Below the pieces are notes generated by a model. That model had not been told where the DNA came from. It worked only from the letters and a program-made list of their open reading frames with translations, and did no database searches. A DNA stretch of 32,983 nucleotides from Chloroflexota bacterium. Lineage in GTDB: Bacteria; Chloroflexota; Limnocylindria; P2-11E. How positions within the stretch are numbered: position 1 is the first letter of the stretch; each line of letters starts with the position of its first letter. A program made the translations under genes and the position numbers. Shown here one piece after another: positions 24,099 to 31,992 of this stretch. The stretch covers positions 1 through 32,983 of the forward strand of contig JAGWSB010000020.1 of the NCBI GenBank assembly GCA_028876375.1. The letters are read 5' to 3'.

Positions 24099-24764
24099 TT
24101 ACATCGTCTGCGGCTCCGGGGCGTCCGGCCCCTCGTAGTGGGCCTTCACGAACTTCACGATCTGCGCGTCGTCGTACGCCGGGAGCTTGAGCGACCAGCG
24201 CCAGGCCGACAGCGCGATGTGGATGCCGGCGTCCTTCAAGGGGTACGGCTCGAGGACCATCTTCGGGTAGCCGTTCTGCGCGAGCTCGCGCACGAGCCCC
24301 GACAGCTTCGACAGGTCGTCTGCGCTCAGACCGCTGTAGAAGACGACGACCCCGCCGTGCTCGAGGTTGTGCACGATCGCCTCGTTCGGCTGTGTCGCGT
24401 CCTTGATCCCCCAGGCGACGGGTGCGACGCCCTGCTGATCCCAGTGGCTCCCCGACGTCGGCGGGTCCGTCTTGTACGTCACCTTCTGGCCGACGGGGAC
24501 GTGCGCGTTGCTCTCGTCCGCCTCGTGCGTCCCGATCGTCTCGCCCGCGACGTCGTACTTCGAGGCGAGGAGGGGATCCGCCGGCGCGGCGGCCGGACCG
24601 AAGATGCCGAGCGCGCGTCCGCCGGCGATGAGCGCGATCACGACGACGACGACCGCGACCGCGGTGTACAGAGAGCGGCGGGAGCCGCCCGCGGGCGACC
24701 GCTGCTCCGCCGGGCGGCGCGCGCGCCGCGCGCGCTCCTGCTCGCGCCTGTCCCGCCGCGTCAC
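24099..24764 (-). CDS. DUF3105 membrane-anchored protein
   Basis: A 221-residue protein with a basic N-terminal tail, one transmembrane helix (about residues 32-48, SLYTAVAVVVVVIALIAG) and an extracytoplasmic DUF3105 domain. Family marks are TDPPTSGSHW with H107 and VHNLEHGGVVVFY with H132 and H136, which could form a metal site. The family occurs mainly in Actinobacteria and Chloroflexota; its function is unknown. Of two in-frame GTG starts, 24764 is favoured because AAGGA lies about ten bases before it; for the other at 24773 the site is one base away. It is divergent from gltX with 32 bases between. Confidence 0.88.
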   Translation of the reverse strand: MTRRDRREQERARRARRPAEQRSPAGGSRRSLYTAVAVVVVVIALIAGGRALGIFGPAAAPADPLLASKYDVAGETIGTHEADESNAHVPVGQKVTYKTDPPTSGSHWDQQGVAPVAWGIKDATQPNEAIVHNLEHGGVVVFYSGLSADDLSKLSGLVRELAQNGYPKMVLEPYPLKDAGIHIALSAWRWSLKLPAYDDAQIVKFVKAHYEGPDAPEPQTM

Positions 24765-24796
24765 GGTGCTCACGTCCTTCAGCGTAAAGGCTGGAT

Positions 24797-26239
24797 ATGC
24801 TCGCCGCCGTGACCGTGCGCGTGCGCTTCGCGCCCTCCCCCACCGGCGAGCTCCACATCGGCAGCGTCCGGACGATCCTCTACAACTACCTGTTCGCGAA
24901 GCAGAACGCCGGGGCGCTCGTGCTGCGGATCGAGGACACCGATCAGGCGCGCCTCGATCCGCGGGCACTGCCGAGCATCTACGACGGGCTGCACTGGCTG
25001 GGGATCGGCTGGGACGAGGGTCCGCGCGAGGGCGGACCGTACGCCCCCTACGTGCAGTCCGAGCGCCTCGCGCTGTACCAGCGGCACGCGCAGCAGCTCG
25101 TCGACCAGGGGGACGCCTACTTCTGCTTCTGCTCGAAGGAGCGCCTCGACCAGCTGCGCGCACAGCAGCAGGCGCGAAAGGAGCTCACGCGCTACGACCG
25201 CTTCTGCCGGCGCATCGATCCGGCGACGGCCGCGGAGCGCGCGGCGCGCGAGCCGCACGTCGTGCGCCTCAAGGTCCCCGACGAGGGCGCCGTCGCGATC
25301 GACGACCTCGTCCACGGCCACGTCGAGTGGGAGCTCGCGACGATCGAGGACCAGGTCCTCCTCAAGACGGACGGCTTCCCGACGTACCACCTCGCGGTCG
25401 TCGTCGACGACCATCTCATGGCGGTCAGCCACATCATCCGCGGCGAGGAGTGGCTCGCCTCGGTGCCGAAGCACATCCTCATCTACCGCGCGTTCGGCTG
25501 GCCGGCCCCACCCATGGCGCACGTCCCCCTCGTCCTCGGTCCCGACGGCAAGAAGCTCTCGAAGCGACACGGCGCGACGCGCGTGGCGGAGTTCCGCGAG
25601 CAGGGCTACCTCCCGGAGGCGCTCGTCAACTACCTCGCCCTCGTCGGCTGGGCGCCCGGGACGGAGGACGAGGTCTTCTCGCTCGACGACCTCGTCGCGC
25701 GCTGGCGCATCGACCAGGTGCAGAGGGCCGGCGGCAAGTGGGACGTCGAGCGGCTGCGCTGGTTCGGCGGCGTGTGGATCCGCCGCCTGCCGGAGGACGA
25801 GCTCGCCCGGCGCCTCGACCCCTTCCTCCCGCCCCAGTGGGACCGTTCCGTGGTGCGCGCGACGATCCCCGTCATCCGCGAGCGCATCGAGCTCCTCACC
25901 CAGGCCAAGGACCTCATCGCGTTCCTCTTCGGCGACGTCGCGCCCGAGGCCGCCCTCCTCGTCGCGAAGAAGCGGACGCCCGAGGAGACGCGCACGGCGA
26001 TCGCGCGCGCCATGGGGTCGCTGTCGGCGCTCGGATCGCTCGACCACGGCGCGGTCAAGGACGCGCTCGAGAAGATCGCGGCCGACCTGGGGTGGAAGCA
26101 GGGCGACGTGAACATGGCGGTGCGCGTCGCGGTGACGGGGACGAAGGTCGGCCCGCCCCTCTACGAGTCGATCGAGCTGCTCGGGCGCGAGCGAGCGCTG
26201 TCCCGCCTCGCGCGCGCGGAGGAGATCCTCCGGGGCTAG
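24797..26239 (+). CDS. gltX: Glutamyl-tRNA synthetase
   Basis: A 480-residue class I synthetase that charges tRNA-Glu, and tRNA-Gln as well in organisms that then amidate it. The HIGH-type signature is ELHIGSVRTILYN (H20-S23) and the KMSKS-type loop is GKKLSKRHGATRV. The zinc-site region has C110-x-C112 and C137, but R139 stands where E. coli has a histidine, so zinc binding may differ. Length and order are normal for a bacterial GltX. The ATG at 24797 is followed by a GTG in frame that could also start the protein. The gene is convergent with hisA; the two stops overlap in CTAG at 26236-26239. Confidence 0.95.
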   Translation: MLAAVTVRVRFAPSPTGELHIGSVRTILYNYLFAKQNAGALVLRIEDTDQARLDPRALPSIYDGLHWLGIGWDEGPREGGPYAPYVQSERLALYQRHAQQLVDQGDAYFCFCSKERLDQLRAQQQARKELTRYDRFCRRIDPATAAERAAREPHVVRLKVPDEGAVAIDDLVHGHVEWELATIEDQVLLKTDGFPTYHLAVVVDDHLMAVSHIIRGEEWLASVPKHILIYRAFGWPAPPMAHVPLVLGPDGKKLSKRHGATRVAEFREQGYLPEALVNYLALVGWAPGTEDEVFSLDDLVARWRIDQVQRAGGKWDVERLRWFGGVWIRRLPEDELARRLDPFLPPQWDRSVVRATIPVIRERIELLTQAKDLIAFLFGDVAPEAALLVAKKRTPEETRTAIARAMGSLSALGSLDHGAVKDALEKIAADLGWKQGDVNMAVRVAVTGTKVGPPLYESIELLGRERALSRLARAEEILRG

Positions 26240-26973
26240 CTCGCCTGCGGCTGCTTCGCGGCCGCCATCGCCTGCCCGAGCGTGAAGCGACCGCGGTAGA
26301 GCGCGCGGCCGACGATGACGCCGCGGATGCCGCGATGCCGCAGCTGGGCGACCGCGCTGATGTCGTCGAGCGAGCCGACGCCGCCGGAGTAGATGACGTC
26401 GCCCCCGAAAGCGCGCGCGACCTCCTCGAGCGACGCGAGGTCGACGCCCTGGAGCGTCCCGTCGATCGAGACGTTGGTGAAGACGATCGTCGGAACGCCG
26501 TCGACCGCGAGCTGCTGCACCAGCGCCGACGCGCGCATCTCCGTCGTCTCGGTCCAGCCCGAGGCCGCGACGAAGCCGTTGCGCGAGTCGACCGCGACGG
26601 CCAGGCCGTCGGCGTGGCGGTCGACGAGGCGGCCGATGAGCTCGCGATCCTTGATCGCGGCGGTGCCGACGACGATGCGCGAGACGCCCGCCTCGGCGAA
26701 GCGCTCCGCGGTGTCGAAGTCGCGGACGCCTCCGCCGGCCTGGATCTTGACCGTGAAGCGCGCGGCGATGGCGCGGATGTGCTCGAGGTTGTCGGGCCGG
26801 CCGGTCCGCGCCCCGTTGAGGTCGACGACGTGCAGCCACTCGGCGCCCTCGCCGACGAGCCGCTTGGCCGCGGAGAGCGGGTCGGGCGCGACGTCCTCCG
26901 CCGTCGCGAAATCGCCGCGCGTCATGCGCACGCACCGTCCGTCGAGGATGTCGATCGCGGGATAGACGATCAC
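26236..26973 (-). CDS. hisA: HisA phosphoribosyl-formimino isomerase
   Basis: A 245-residue TIM-barrel isomerase of histidine biosynthesis that converts ProFAR to PRFAR. The catalytic pair is D8 in AIDILDG and D129 in VAVDSRNG. Phosphate loops are QAGGGVRD, VGTAAIKD, GGVGSLDD and VGRALYRG, in the correct two-fold order. The GTG start at 26973 overlaps the upstream gene's stop by four bases (GTGA). It is the last gene of a minus-strand run that also contains hisC. Bifunctional HisA/TrpF activity cannot be excluded from sequence. Confidence 0.95.
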   Translation of the reverse strand: MIVYPAIDILDGRCVRMTRGDFATAEDVAPDPLSAAKRLVGEGAEWLHVVDLNGARTGRPDNLEHIRAIAARFTVKIQAGGGVRDFDTAERFAEAGVSRIVVGTAAIKDRELIGRLVDRHADGLAVAVDSRNGFVAASGWTETTEMRASALVQQLAVDGVPTIVFTNVSIDGTLQGVDLASLEEVARAFGGDVIYSGGVGSLDDISAVAQLRHRGIRGVIVGRALYRGRFTLGQAMAAAKQPQAS

Positions 26974-27395
26974 GCCTGCGTCTCCCCGTCGCCGGCGAGG
27001 ACGTGGCGGACCTGGCCGCCGACGAACGCGGCGGGGATGGTGAGGAGGAGGCCCGCCGCCTCCGCCCAGAACGGCGCGCCCTCCGGCGCGGAGAACACGA
27101 AGATGAAGCCGATGGCCGTCGAGATGACGCCGACGGCGAAGGCGTGGAGCAGCGGCTCCTTCTTCGCGATGTGCGCCGCGACGTATGCGCCGATCGCGGT
27201 CAGCGCGAGCCCCAGCGCGAGCTGCGCGAGCTGCAGCGGGACCGAGTGATAGACCATCGCCGCGAGCGCGTCGGGCGACGGAGCCGCGTACGCGGCGCTC
27301 ACGGCGGCGTCGAAGAGCAGCCCGACGATGAGGGTGCCGATCGTGTCGACGAGCGCGCCGATGACGACGGCCCGGACGTTGAGGTCGCTGCTCAC
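26970..27395 (-). CDS. Small four-helix membrane protein
   Basis: A 141-residue protein with four hydrophobic segments at about residues 8-32, 53-74, 82-101 and 106-125. It starts MSSDLNVRAVVIGALVDT and has short hydrophilic loops. No motif gives a function; proteins of similar design occur as uncharacterised membrane proteins in many bacteria. It overlaps both neighbours by four bases, the exonuclease gene upstream and hisA downstream, so it is translated as part of that unit. Confidence 0.8.
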   Translation of the reverse strand: MSSDLNVRAVVIGALVDTIGTLIVGLLFDAAVSAAYAAPSPDALAAMVYHSVPLQLAQLALGLALTAIGAYVAAHIAKKEPLLHAFAVGVISTAIGFIFVFSAPEGAPFWAEAAGLLLTIPAAFVGGQVRHVLAGDGETQA

Positions 27396-28288
27396 CGCGC
27401 CGCCGATGCTACCCGCAGCGCGGCGCTGAGGCGCTCGACCGGTCCGCGGATCGCGAGGCGCTGCACGAGGTCCGCGAGCCGCGCCGTGTCCGCCGGCGCC
27501 GAGGGGATGTGTCCGTCCCCGCCCTCCGGCAGGCAGTCCTCGGCGAGCGCGACGACGACGCGCGCCGAGGCGATGTACCCCTCTCCTTTATGTATGCGCG
27601 CGCGGACGGTCGGCGACAGGTCGGGCGCGGCCAGGATGCCGTCGAGCGACCCGTACTTGCGCAGGAGCTCCGACGCGGTCTTCTCGCCGATACCGGACAC
27701 TCCGGGGAGGCCGTCCGAGGGATCGCCGCGCAGGATGGCGTAGTCCATGTAGCGGTCCCCGGGGATCCCGTACTTCGCGGCGATCCACGGCTGATCGACC
27801 GTGGCGAGCTCGCTCACGCCGCGCAGCGTGTAGAGGACGCGAACGTGCGGGTAGCGCACGAGCGCGAAGAGGTCGCGGTCGCCGGTGACGACCTCGACCG
27901 GACCGTCCGTCCGCTTCGCGATCGCCGAGATCGCGTCCTCCGCCTCGAAGCCCTCGCAGCGCGCGGTCGAGATCCCGAACGCCTCGAGGACCTCGATGAT
28001 GAGCGCGATCTGCGGCTCGACCGGGTCCGGCTCGTCGCCCTCCTTCGCGACGCGGTGCGCCTTGTACTCGGGGAGCGCCGCGACGCGGAACGCGGGGCGC
28101 CAGTCGGCGTCGAGCGCGACGAAGAGGCGCGACGGCGCGCGGTCGGGCAGGAGCCGCGTCAGGAAGCCGAGGAAGCCCTGCACCGCGTTCGTCGCGGTGC
28201 CGTCCGGCGCGGCGAGGACGGGGATCGCGTGGTACGCGCGGTACGCGAGGCTCGACCCGTCGATGAGGAGGCTCGGGCGGTGCCCCAC
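27392..28288 (-). CDS. 5'-3' exonuclease without polymerase domain
   Basis: A 298-residue protein equal to the N-terminal nuclease domain of DNA polymerase I. Conserved acidic metal ligands are D10 in LLIDGSSLAYRA, D60 in VALDADWRP, E115 to D118 in GFEAEDAISAIAK, and D137 and D139 in VVTGDRDLFALV. The helix-hairpin-helix is SDGLPGVSGIGEKTASELL. It would remove 5' flaps or RNA primers, alongside or instead of Pol I. The GTG start at 28288 lies six bases after hisC. It is a stand-alone enzyme and not a truncated Pol I, since it ends cleanly. Confidence 0.9.
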   Translation of the reverse strand: MGHRPSLLIDGSSLAYRAYHAIPVLAAPDGTATNAVQGFLGFLTRLLPDRAPSRLFVALDADWRPAFRVAALPEYKAHRVAKEGDEPDPVEPQIALIIEVLEAFGISTARCEGFEAEDAISAIAKRTDGPVEVVTGDRDLFALVRYPHVRVLYTLRGVSELATVDQPWIAAKYGIPGDRYMDYAILRGDPSDGLPGVSGIGEKTASELLRKYGSLDGILAAPDLSPTVRARIHKGEGYIASARVVVALAEDCLPEGGDGHIPSAPADTARLADLVQRLAIRGPVERLSAALRVASAAR

Positions 28289-28294
28289 GCGGAC

Positions 28295-29377
28295 CTAGGC
28301 CGGCGTCGGCGCGAGGACGCGCGCGGCGACCGCGAGGAAGCGGTCGTTCTCGGCGGGCGTGCCGATGGAGACGCGCAGGCATCCCGGGCAGCCCCAGGAG
28401 GACATCTCGCGCAGGAGCACGCCCTCGTCGAGGAAGCGGTCGTACACGCGGACGGGATCGCCGCCGACGCGGAAGAGGATGAAGTTGGCCTCGGAGGGGA
28501 ACGGCTCGACGCCCTCGATGCCCGAGAGCCCGCGCCGCACGCGCTCGCGCTCCGAGCGGATCTCGGCGATGCGCGAGCGGATCGTCCCCTCGTCGCGCGC
28601 GATCCGCGTCGCGAGCGCGTAGGTGACGACGGAGACGTTCGTCGGGAGCTGGGCGGCGCGCACGGCCTCCGCGAGGTCCGGGTGGTAGACGAGGATGCCC
28701 ATGCGCAGGCCCGCCGCGGCGTGCTCCTTCGAGAAGGTCTTGCTGATGACGAGGTTCGGGTGGTCGGCGAGCGCGGGCAGGAGCGTCGTGCCGGCGATGT
28801 CGCCGTAGGCCTCGTCCACGAGGACGAGCGTCCCCGGGTAGCGCTCGGCGACCGAGAGGATGACCTGGTCGCCGATGAGGCCGCCGGTCGGGTTGTTCGG
28901 GGTGCAGAAGAGGACGACGTGCGGCGCGGTCCGCTCGACCGCCGCGAGCGCGCGCTCGGCCGAGATCTCGTACGGCAGGCCGACGTTCTCGCGCGCCACG
29001 GCGCCGCCGGCGATCGTCGCGAGGCGCATGTGGATCGGGAAGGTGGGCGTGAACACGAGCGTCGTCCGCCCATGTCCGCCGAACATGAGGAATAGGCCGA
29101 GGAGCGTGTCGGTGCTGCCGTTCCCGAAGGTGAGCTGGTCGGGCGCGACGCCGTAGCGCGCCGCGAGGATCTCGCGCAGCTCCGTCGCCGGCCCGGACCC
29201 GGGGTAGCGGTTGAGGACCACGCGCTCCATGTCGCCGGCGGTGAGGTAGCGCCCCATCGGCGTCGGCTCCGGCCACTCGTTCGCGGCGAGGCGGATCGCG
29301 TCCCCCACGGCCCGCGCGCCGATCGACGGCGCTCGCCGCAGGTCGTCACGCAGCTGGGGGATGCGGGGAGGGGCCAC
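28295..29377 (-). CDS. hisC: Histidinol-phosphate aminotransferase
   Basis: A 360-residue fold-type I PLP aminotransferase that makes histidinol phosphate from imidazole acetol phosphate. Landmarks are the N-terminal RLAANEWPEPTP, NRYPGSGPATELR, N162 in TPNNPTGG, D188 in VLVDEAYGD and the PLP lysine K217 in ISKTFSKEHAAAGLRMG. The C-terminal SSWGCPGCLRVSIGTPAEN provides the arginine of the carboxylate or phosphate site. The hisA gene in the same run supports histidine synthesis, although HisC-like proteins can act on aromatic acids. The GTG start at 29377 has a weak ribosome site. Confidence 0.92.
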   Translation of the reverse strand: MAPPRIPQLRDDLRRAPSIGARAVGDAIRLAANEWPEPTPMGRYLTAGDMERVVLNRYPGSGPATELREILAARYGVAPDQLTFGNGSTDTLLGLFLMFGGHGRTTLVFTPTFPIHMRLATIAGGAVARENVGLPYEISAERALAAVERTAPHVVLFCTPNNPTGGLIGDQVILSVAERYPGTLVLVDEAYGDIAGTTLLPALADHPNLVISKTFSKEHAAAGLRMGILVYHPDLAEAVRAAQLPTNVSVVTYALATRIARDEGTIRSRIAEIRSERERVRRGLSGIEGVEPFPSEANFILFRVGGDPVRVYDRFLDEGVLLREMSSWGCPGCLRVSIGTPAENDRFLAVAARVLAPTPA

Positions 29378-29410
29378 GACCCGATGCTAGAGGAGACGCG
29401 CGACGCCGCG

Positions 29411-30583
29411 TCAGTCCCGCGGCGTGCCCTCGAGGAAGAGCGAGTAGCCGAGCCGCGCGGTGTAGCGCGGGCGGAAGCGGTCGAGGTCGTACTGGCGCTC
29501 CACGTCGACCTTGCGCGCGCCGAGCCGCGGGTCGGGCAGGCCGGTGTGCGTGTACGTCCCGCGCTGCACCGCGACCATCTGGCCGGTCACGCCCGCGTCG
29601 AGGAGGTCGACGGCGATGTTCGCGAACGTGGTCGCGACCATCTGGTCGAAGGCGTCGGGATCGCCGCTGCGCAGGTCGTACGTCAGCTGGCTGACGATCA
29701 CGTCCTCGCCGGCGCGTCCGCGGATCTGGTCCGAGAGCGCGTCCCCCACGTCCTGCTTCTTGCGGTGCCCGTAGGCGTCGGGCTCGCCCACCTCGCCGAG
29801 GGCGAGCCCCGTCCACTTCGCGCCCTCGGCCGCGATGACGAACGCGTACCGGCTCGGGTTGGAACGCTTGTCCTCGACGAGGACGTCGATGAGGTGGTCG
29901 AGGTCGAAGGGCGCCTCGGGGATGAGACAGCGGCCCGAGGTGACGTACGCGGTGTGCAGCGCGCTGAAGCCCGCGTCGCGTCCGAAGATGCGGAAGATCC
30001 CGATGCGCTCGTGCGATGCGAGCGTCGTGCGCTGGCGGTCGACCAGCTCCTTCGCTCGAGTGACCGCCGTCGAGAACCCGACGCAGTACTCCGTCCCCTG
30101 GACGTCGTTGTCCATCGTCTTGGGGATCGCGACGAGCGGGTAGCGCTGGTCGGCGAGCACGCGCGCGAAGCTGATCGTGTCGTCGCCGCCGATGACGACG
30201 AGCCGGTCGATGCCGAGGCGCTGGAGGTTCGCGACGACGACCGGGGTGAGGTCGTACGTGCCGTCGGGCTGCTTCAGGCGCTCGCGGTCGCGCGGCGTCA
30301 GGTGGTCCGGCAGTCGCTCCTCGCGCATGCGCTTCGGGTTCGTGCGCGAGGTGTGCAGCATCGTCCCGCCGACGCGGTCGATGGTGCGTGTGTTCTCGCG
30401 GTCGAGCGGGAGGATGTACACGGGGTCGGGCGCCGGGCCCGGCCGCACGTGCGTGAGGCCCTCCCACCCCTTGCGGATGCCGAGGACCTCGTTCCCCACG
30501 GCGGTGCTGCGGTACACGACGCTCTTGATGACCGAGTTGAGGCCCGGGACGTCGCCGCCGCCGGTGAGGACGCCGATGCGCAT
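29411..30583 (-). CDS. 6-phosphofructokinase, probably pyrophosphate-dependent
   Basis: A 390-residue PfkA-superfamily enzyme that phosphorylates fructose 6-phosphate. The phosphoryl-donor motifs decide the type: GGDDT at 132-136 has D where ATP enzymes have GGDG, and K155 in PKTMDND replaces the glycine of PGTIDND. Both marks indicate pyrophosphate use, making the step reversible. IGVLTGGGDVPGLN opens the fold and GRDAGFSALHTAY is the sugar-phosphate region. The ATG at 30583 is chosen because the fold begins there (MRIGVLTGGGD). It lies 33 bases before hisC. Confidence 0.93.
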   Translation of the reverse strand: MRIGVLTGGGDVPGLNSVIKSVVYRSTAVGNEVLGIRKGWEGLTHVRPGPAPDPVYILPLDRENTRTIDRVGGTMLHTSRTNPKRMREERLPDHLTPRDRERLKQPDGTYDLTPVVVANLQRLGIDRLVVIGGDDTISFARVLADQRYPLVAIPKTMDNDVQGTEYCVGFSTAVTRAKELVDRQRTTLASHERIGIFRIFGRDAGFSALHTAYVTSGRCLIPEAPFDLDHLIDVLVEDKRSNPSRYAFVIAAEGAKWTGLALGEVGEPDAYGHRKKQDVGDALSDQIRGRAGEDVIVSQLTYDLRSGDPDAFDQMVATTFANIAVDLLDAGVTGQMVAVQRGTYTHTGLPDPRLGARKVDVERQYDLDRFRPRYTARLGYSLFLEGTPRD

Positions 30584-30645
30584 CGGCCACAGTCTCGGCG
30601 GTCGGCGCATCGGCGGGAAGGGCCGCTTGGCCGGCCGGTCTCCGG

Positions 30646-31164
30646 CTAAGAGAGGACGAAGCGCGTGGCGGAGGCGCTGAACGCCTTGAGGTCGAAGACG
30701 ACGACCTTGGTCGGCCGGACGCGGAAGACGTACCCCTTCTCGTACCCCTCCGGCTTCGGCCGGTAGCTGAACGTGCGCCCGTACTTCGTCGCGTACTGCC
30801 GCGCGATCCGCTCGGCCAGCGAGCGCTCGACGCCGCGCACGACGCCCGCCATCCCCTCGGCCATGACCGCGCGCGTCCCGCTCTGCGTGCCGAAGCCGAT
30901 CCGCGCGTCCCGCGCGAGGTTCCGCGCCCAGCGCGTCCTCTCGCTGCCCTCGAAGTACAGGTGCCCGTCGATCCACGCGCCCCACTGCTGCACGAGATGC
31001 GGGCGTCCGTCGCGATCGGTCGTCGCGATCCAGTAGAAGCGACCGCCGCTGAGGACGCGCCCGGCGTCGTCCCACGACAGCATCCCCTTCTTCCCGCGGT
31101 GGATGTAGCCGTGCGGCAGCTGGGGCCGATCGGGACGAGGTGCGCGCACGGATGCCTTCTTCAT
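30646..31164 (-). CDS. Pyridoxamine 5'-phosphate oxidase-like FMN-binding protein
   Basis: A 172-residue protein with the split-barrel fold: SGGRFYWIATTDRDGRPHLVQQWGAW, GHLYFEGSERTRWARNLARD and YEKGYVFRVRPTKVVVFDL. It resembles the general PNPOx-like family that binds FMN or F420, often without pyridoxamine oxidase activity; the real substrate is not evident. The gene is followed by the phosphofructokinase gene and is divergent from tRNA-Gln. Its ATG at 31164 coincides with the end of the HTH-like frame read through the tRNA. Confidence 0.86.
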   Translation of the reverse strand: MKKASVRAPRPDRPQLPHGYIHRGKKGMLSWDDAGRVLSGGRFYWIATTDRDGRPHLVQQWGAWIDGHLYFEGSERTRWARNLARDARIGFGTQSGTRAVMAEGMAGVVRGVERSLAERIARQYATKYGRTFSYRPKPEGYEKGYVFRVRPTKVVVFDLKAFSASATRFVLS

Positions 31165-31820
31165 GACGGCACAGTGTCTACGACGCGTGAAATGTGGGAC
31201 GATAGAGGCGCTCGCACTGCCTTTGGGGAGTGGCCAAGCGGTAAGGCACCTGACTCTGGATCAGGTAATCGAAGGTTCGAATCCTTCCTCCCCAGCAGAT
31301 CCATTCGCTGCGCGGACCGCGCCTCGGTGTTTGTTGACGTTTCGGGTGGGGCCGCTTCAGTTGCACCACTTGCGCCACTTAAGCCACCACCGGGCCGCCG
31401 CGGCTTTTGTGAAAGACGCGCGCTTTGCATCAGTTCCTCGCCGCTGATCGGCGTGACCTCGAGGCGGTAGGCCTGCCAGAGGCGGTCTGCCTCCCAGTCC
31501 AGCAGCGGCTGCGCGAGCTCAGCGTCGGCGCTGACGTAGGTGTCGACTTCGGGGTGCCGCAACGCTTCGATGAGTTCGCCGAGCATCTCCGGACTGCAGT
31601 ACCGAGCGCGACCACTCCAGAGCTTGCGGATGTACTCCTCGGAGATCCCCGATCCGCTCAGGGCACCGTGCAGGCGTGCGAGGGTCCAGCCTCGCCGGGC
31701 GCAGAAACAGCGGAGCTCGCACGGGAACGGCGTGAACAGACCCGCGTCCTCGCACACCAGCGTCCGGCGTGCGAGGGCGGCTCGATCTTCTGGCGGCAGC
31801 TCTTCGAGCAACGAACTCAC
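31161..31820 (-). CDS. HTH-like protein running antisense across tRNA-Gln
   Basis: A 219-residue frame from GTG 31820, with AAGG eight bases before. Residues about 35-88 look like an XRE-type helix-turn-helix: FCARRGWTLARLHGALSG, then SEEYIRKLWSGRARYCSPEM and LGELIEALRHPEV. The part up to about residue 165 resembles a real protein. The last 45 residues or so are read antisense through tRNA-Gln and end at 31161, giving tRNA-derived sequence (GRKDSNLRLPDPESGALPLG). A gene that grew by read-through, or that was joined to the tRNA by insertion, would look like this. The true C-terminus is uncertain, and the family is not recognised. Confidence 0.55.
   Translation of the reverse strand: MSSLLEELPPEDRAALARRTLVCEDAGLFTPFPCELRCFCARRGWTLARLHGALSGSGISEEYIRKLWSGRARYCSPEMLGELIEALRHPEVDTYVSADAELAQPLLDWEADRLWQAYRLEVTPISGEELMQSARLSQKPRRPGGGLSGASGATEAAPPETSTNTEARSAQRMDLLGRKDSNLRLPDPESGALPLGHSPKAVRAPLSSHISRVVDTVPS
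31224..31295 (+). tRNA. tRNA-Gln (anticodon CTG)
   Basis: TGGGGAG pairs with CTCCCCA as the acceptor. The D arm is GGCCAAGCGGTAAGGC, the anticodon stem CCTGA/TCAGG holds loop CTCTGGA with anticodon CTG, and the T arm is GAAGG-TTCGAAT-CCTTC. Discriminator G73 is followed by CAG, so CCA is not fully encoded. Its 3' end is where the base composition changes. Confidence 0.95.
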
Positions 31821-31944
31821 GCCGAGACCTTAGGTAGTGCATCCAAGCGAAATGGCACACCACAAGCCTTCGCCAAGCGCGCGCCGTTGTCAGGGGCCTG
31901 CTAGTCCCACGAGCCTCGCGGTGGCGCGGGAATCCGAGCGAGTT

Positions 31945-31961
31945 TGGGACTGGCAGTCCCA
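31945..31961. repeat. Inverted repeat TGGGACT-GGC-AGTCCCA
   Basis: A perfect 7-base inverted repeat with a three-base spacer lies in the 172-base gap between the HTH-like gene start (31820) and the DUF5677-like gene end (31993). A third copy of AGTCCCA is at 31903-31909. It may be a terminator for the DUF5677-like gene, or an operator for the HTH-like gene. Confidence 0.5.
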
Positions 31962-31992
31962 GTCAATGGAGGGGCGCTCGATACGGGCTGTC

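Noticed and set aside
21475-24858. An open minus-strand frame of 1127 codons
   Set aside because: It is antisense to the lipoprotein and ThDP genes, has low-complexity Arg-rich composition, and contains no domain. It is a product of high GC.
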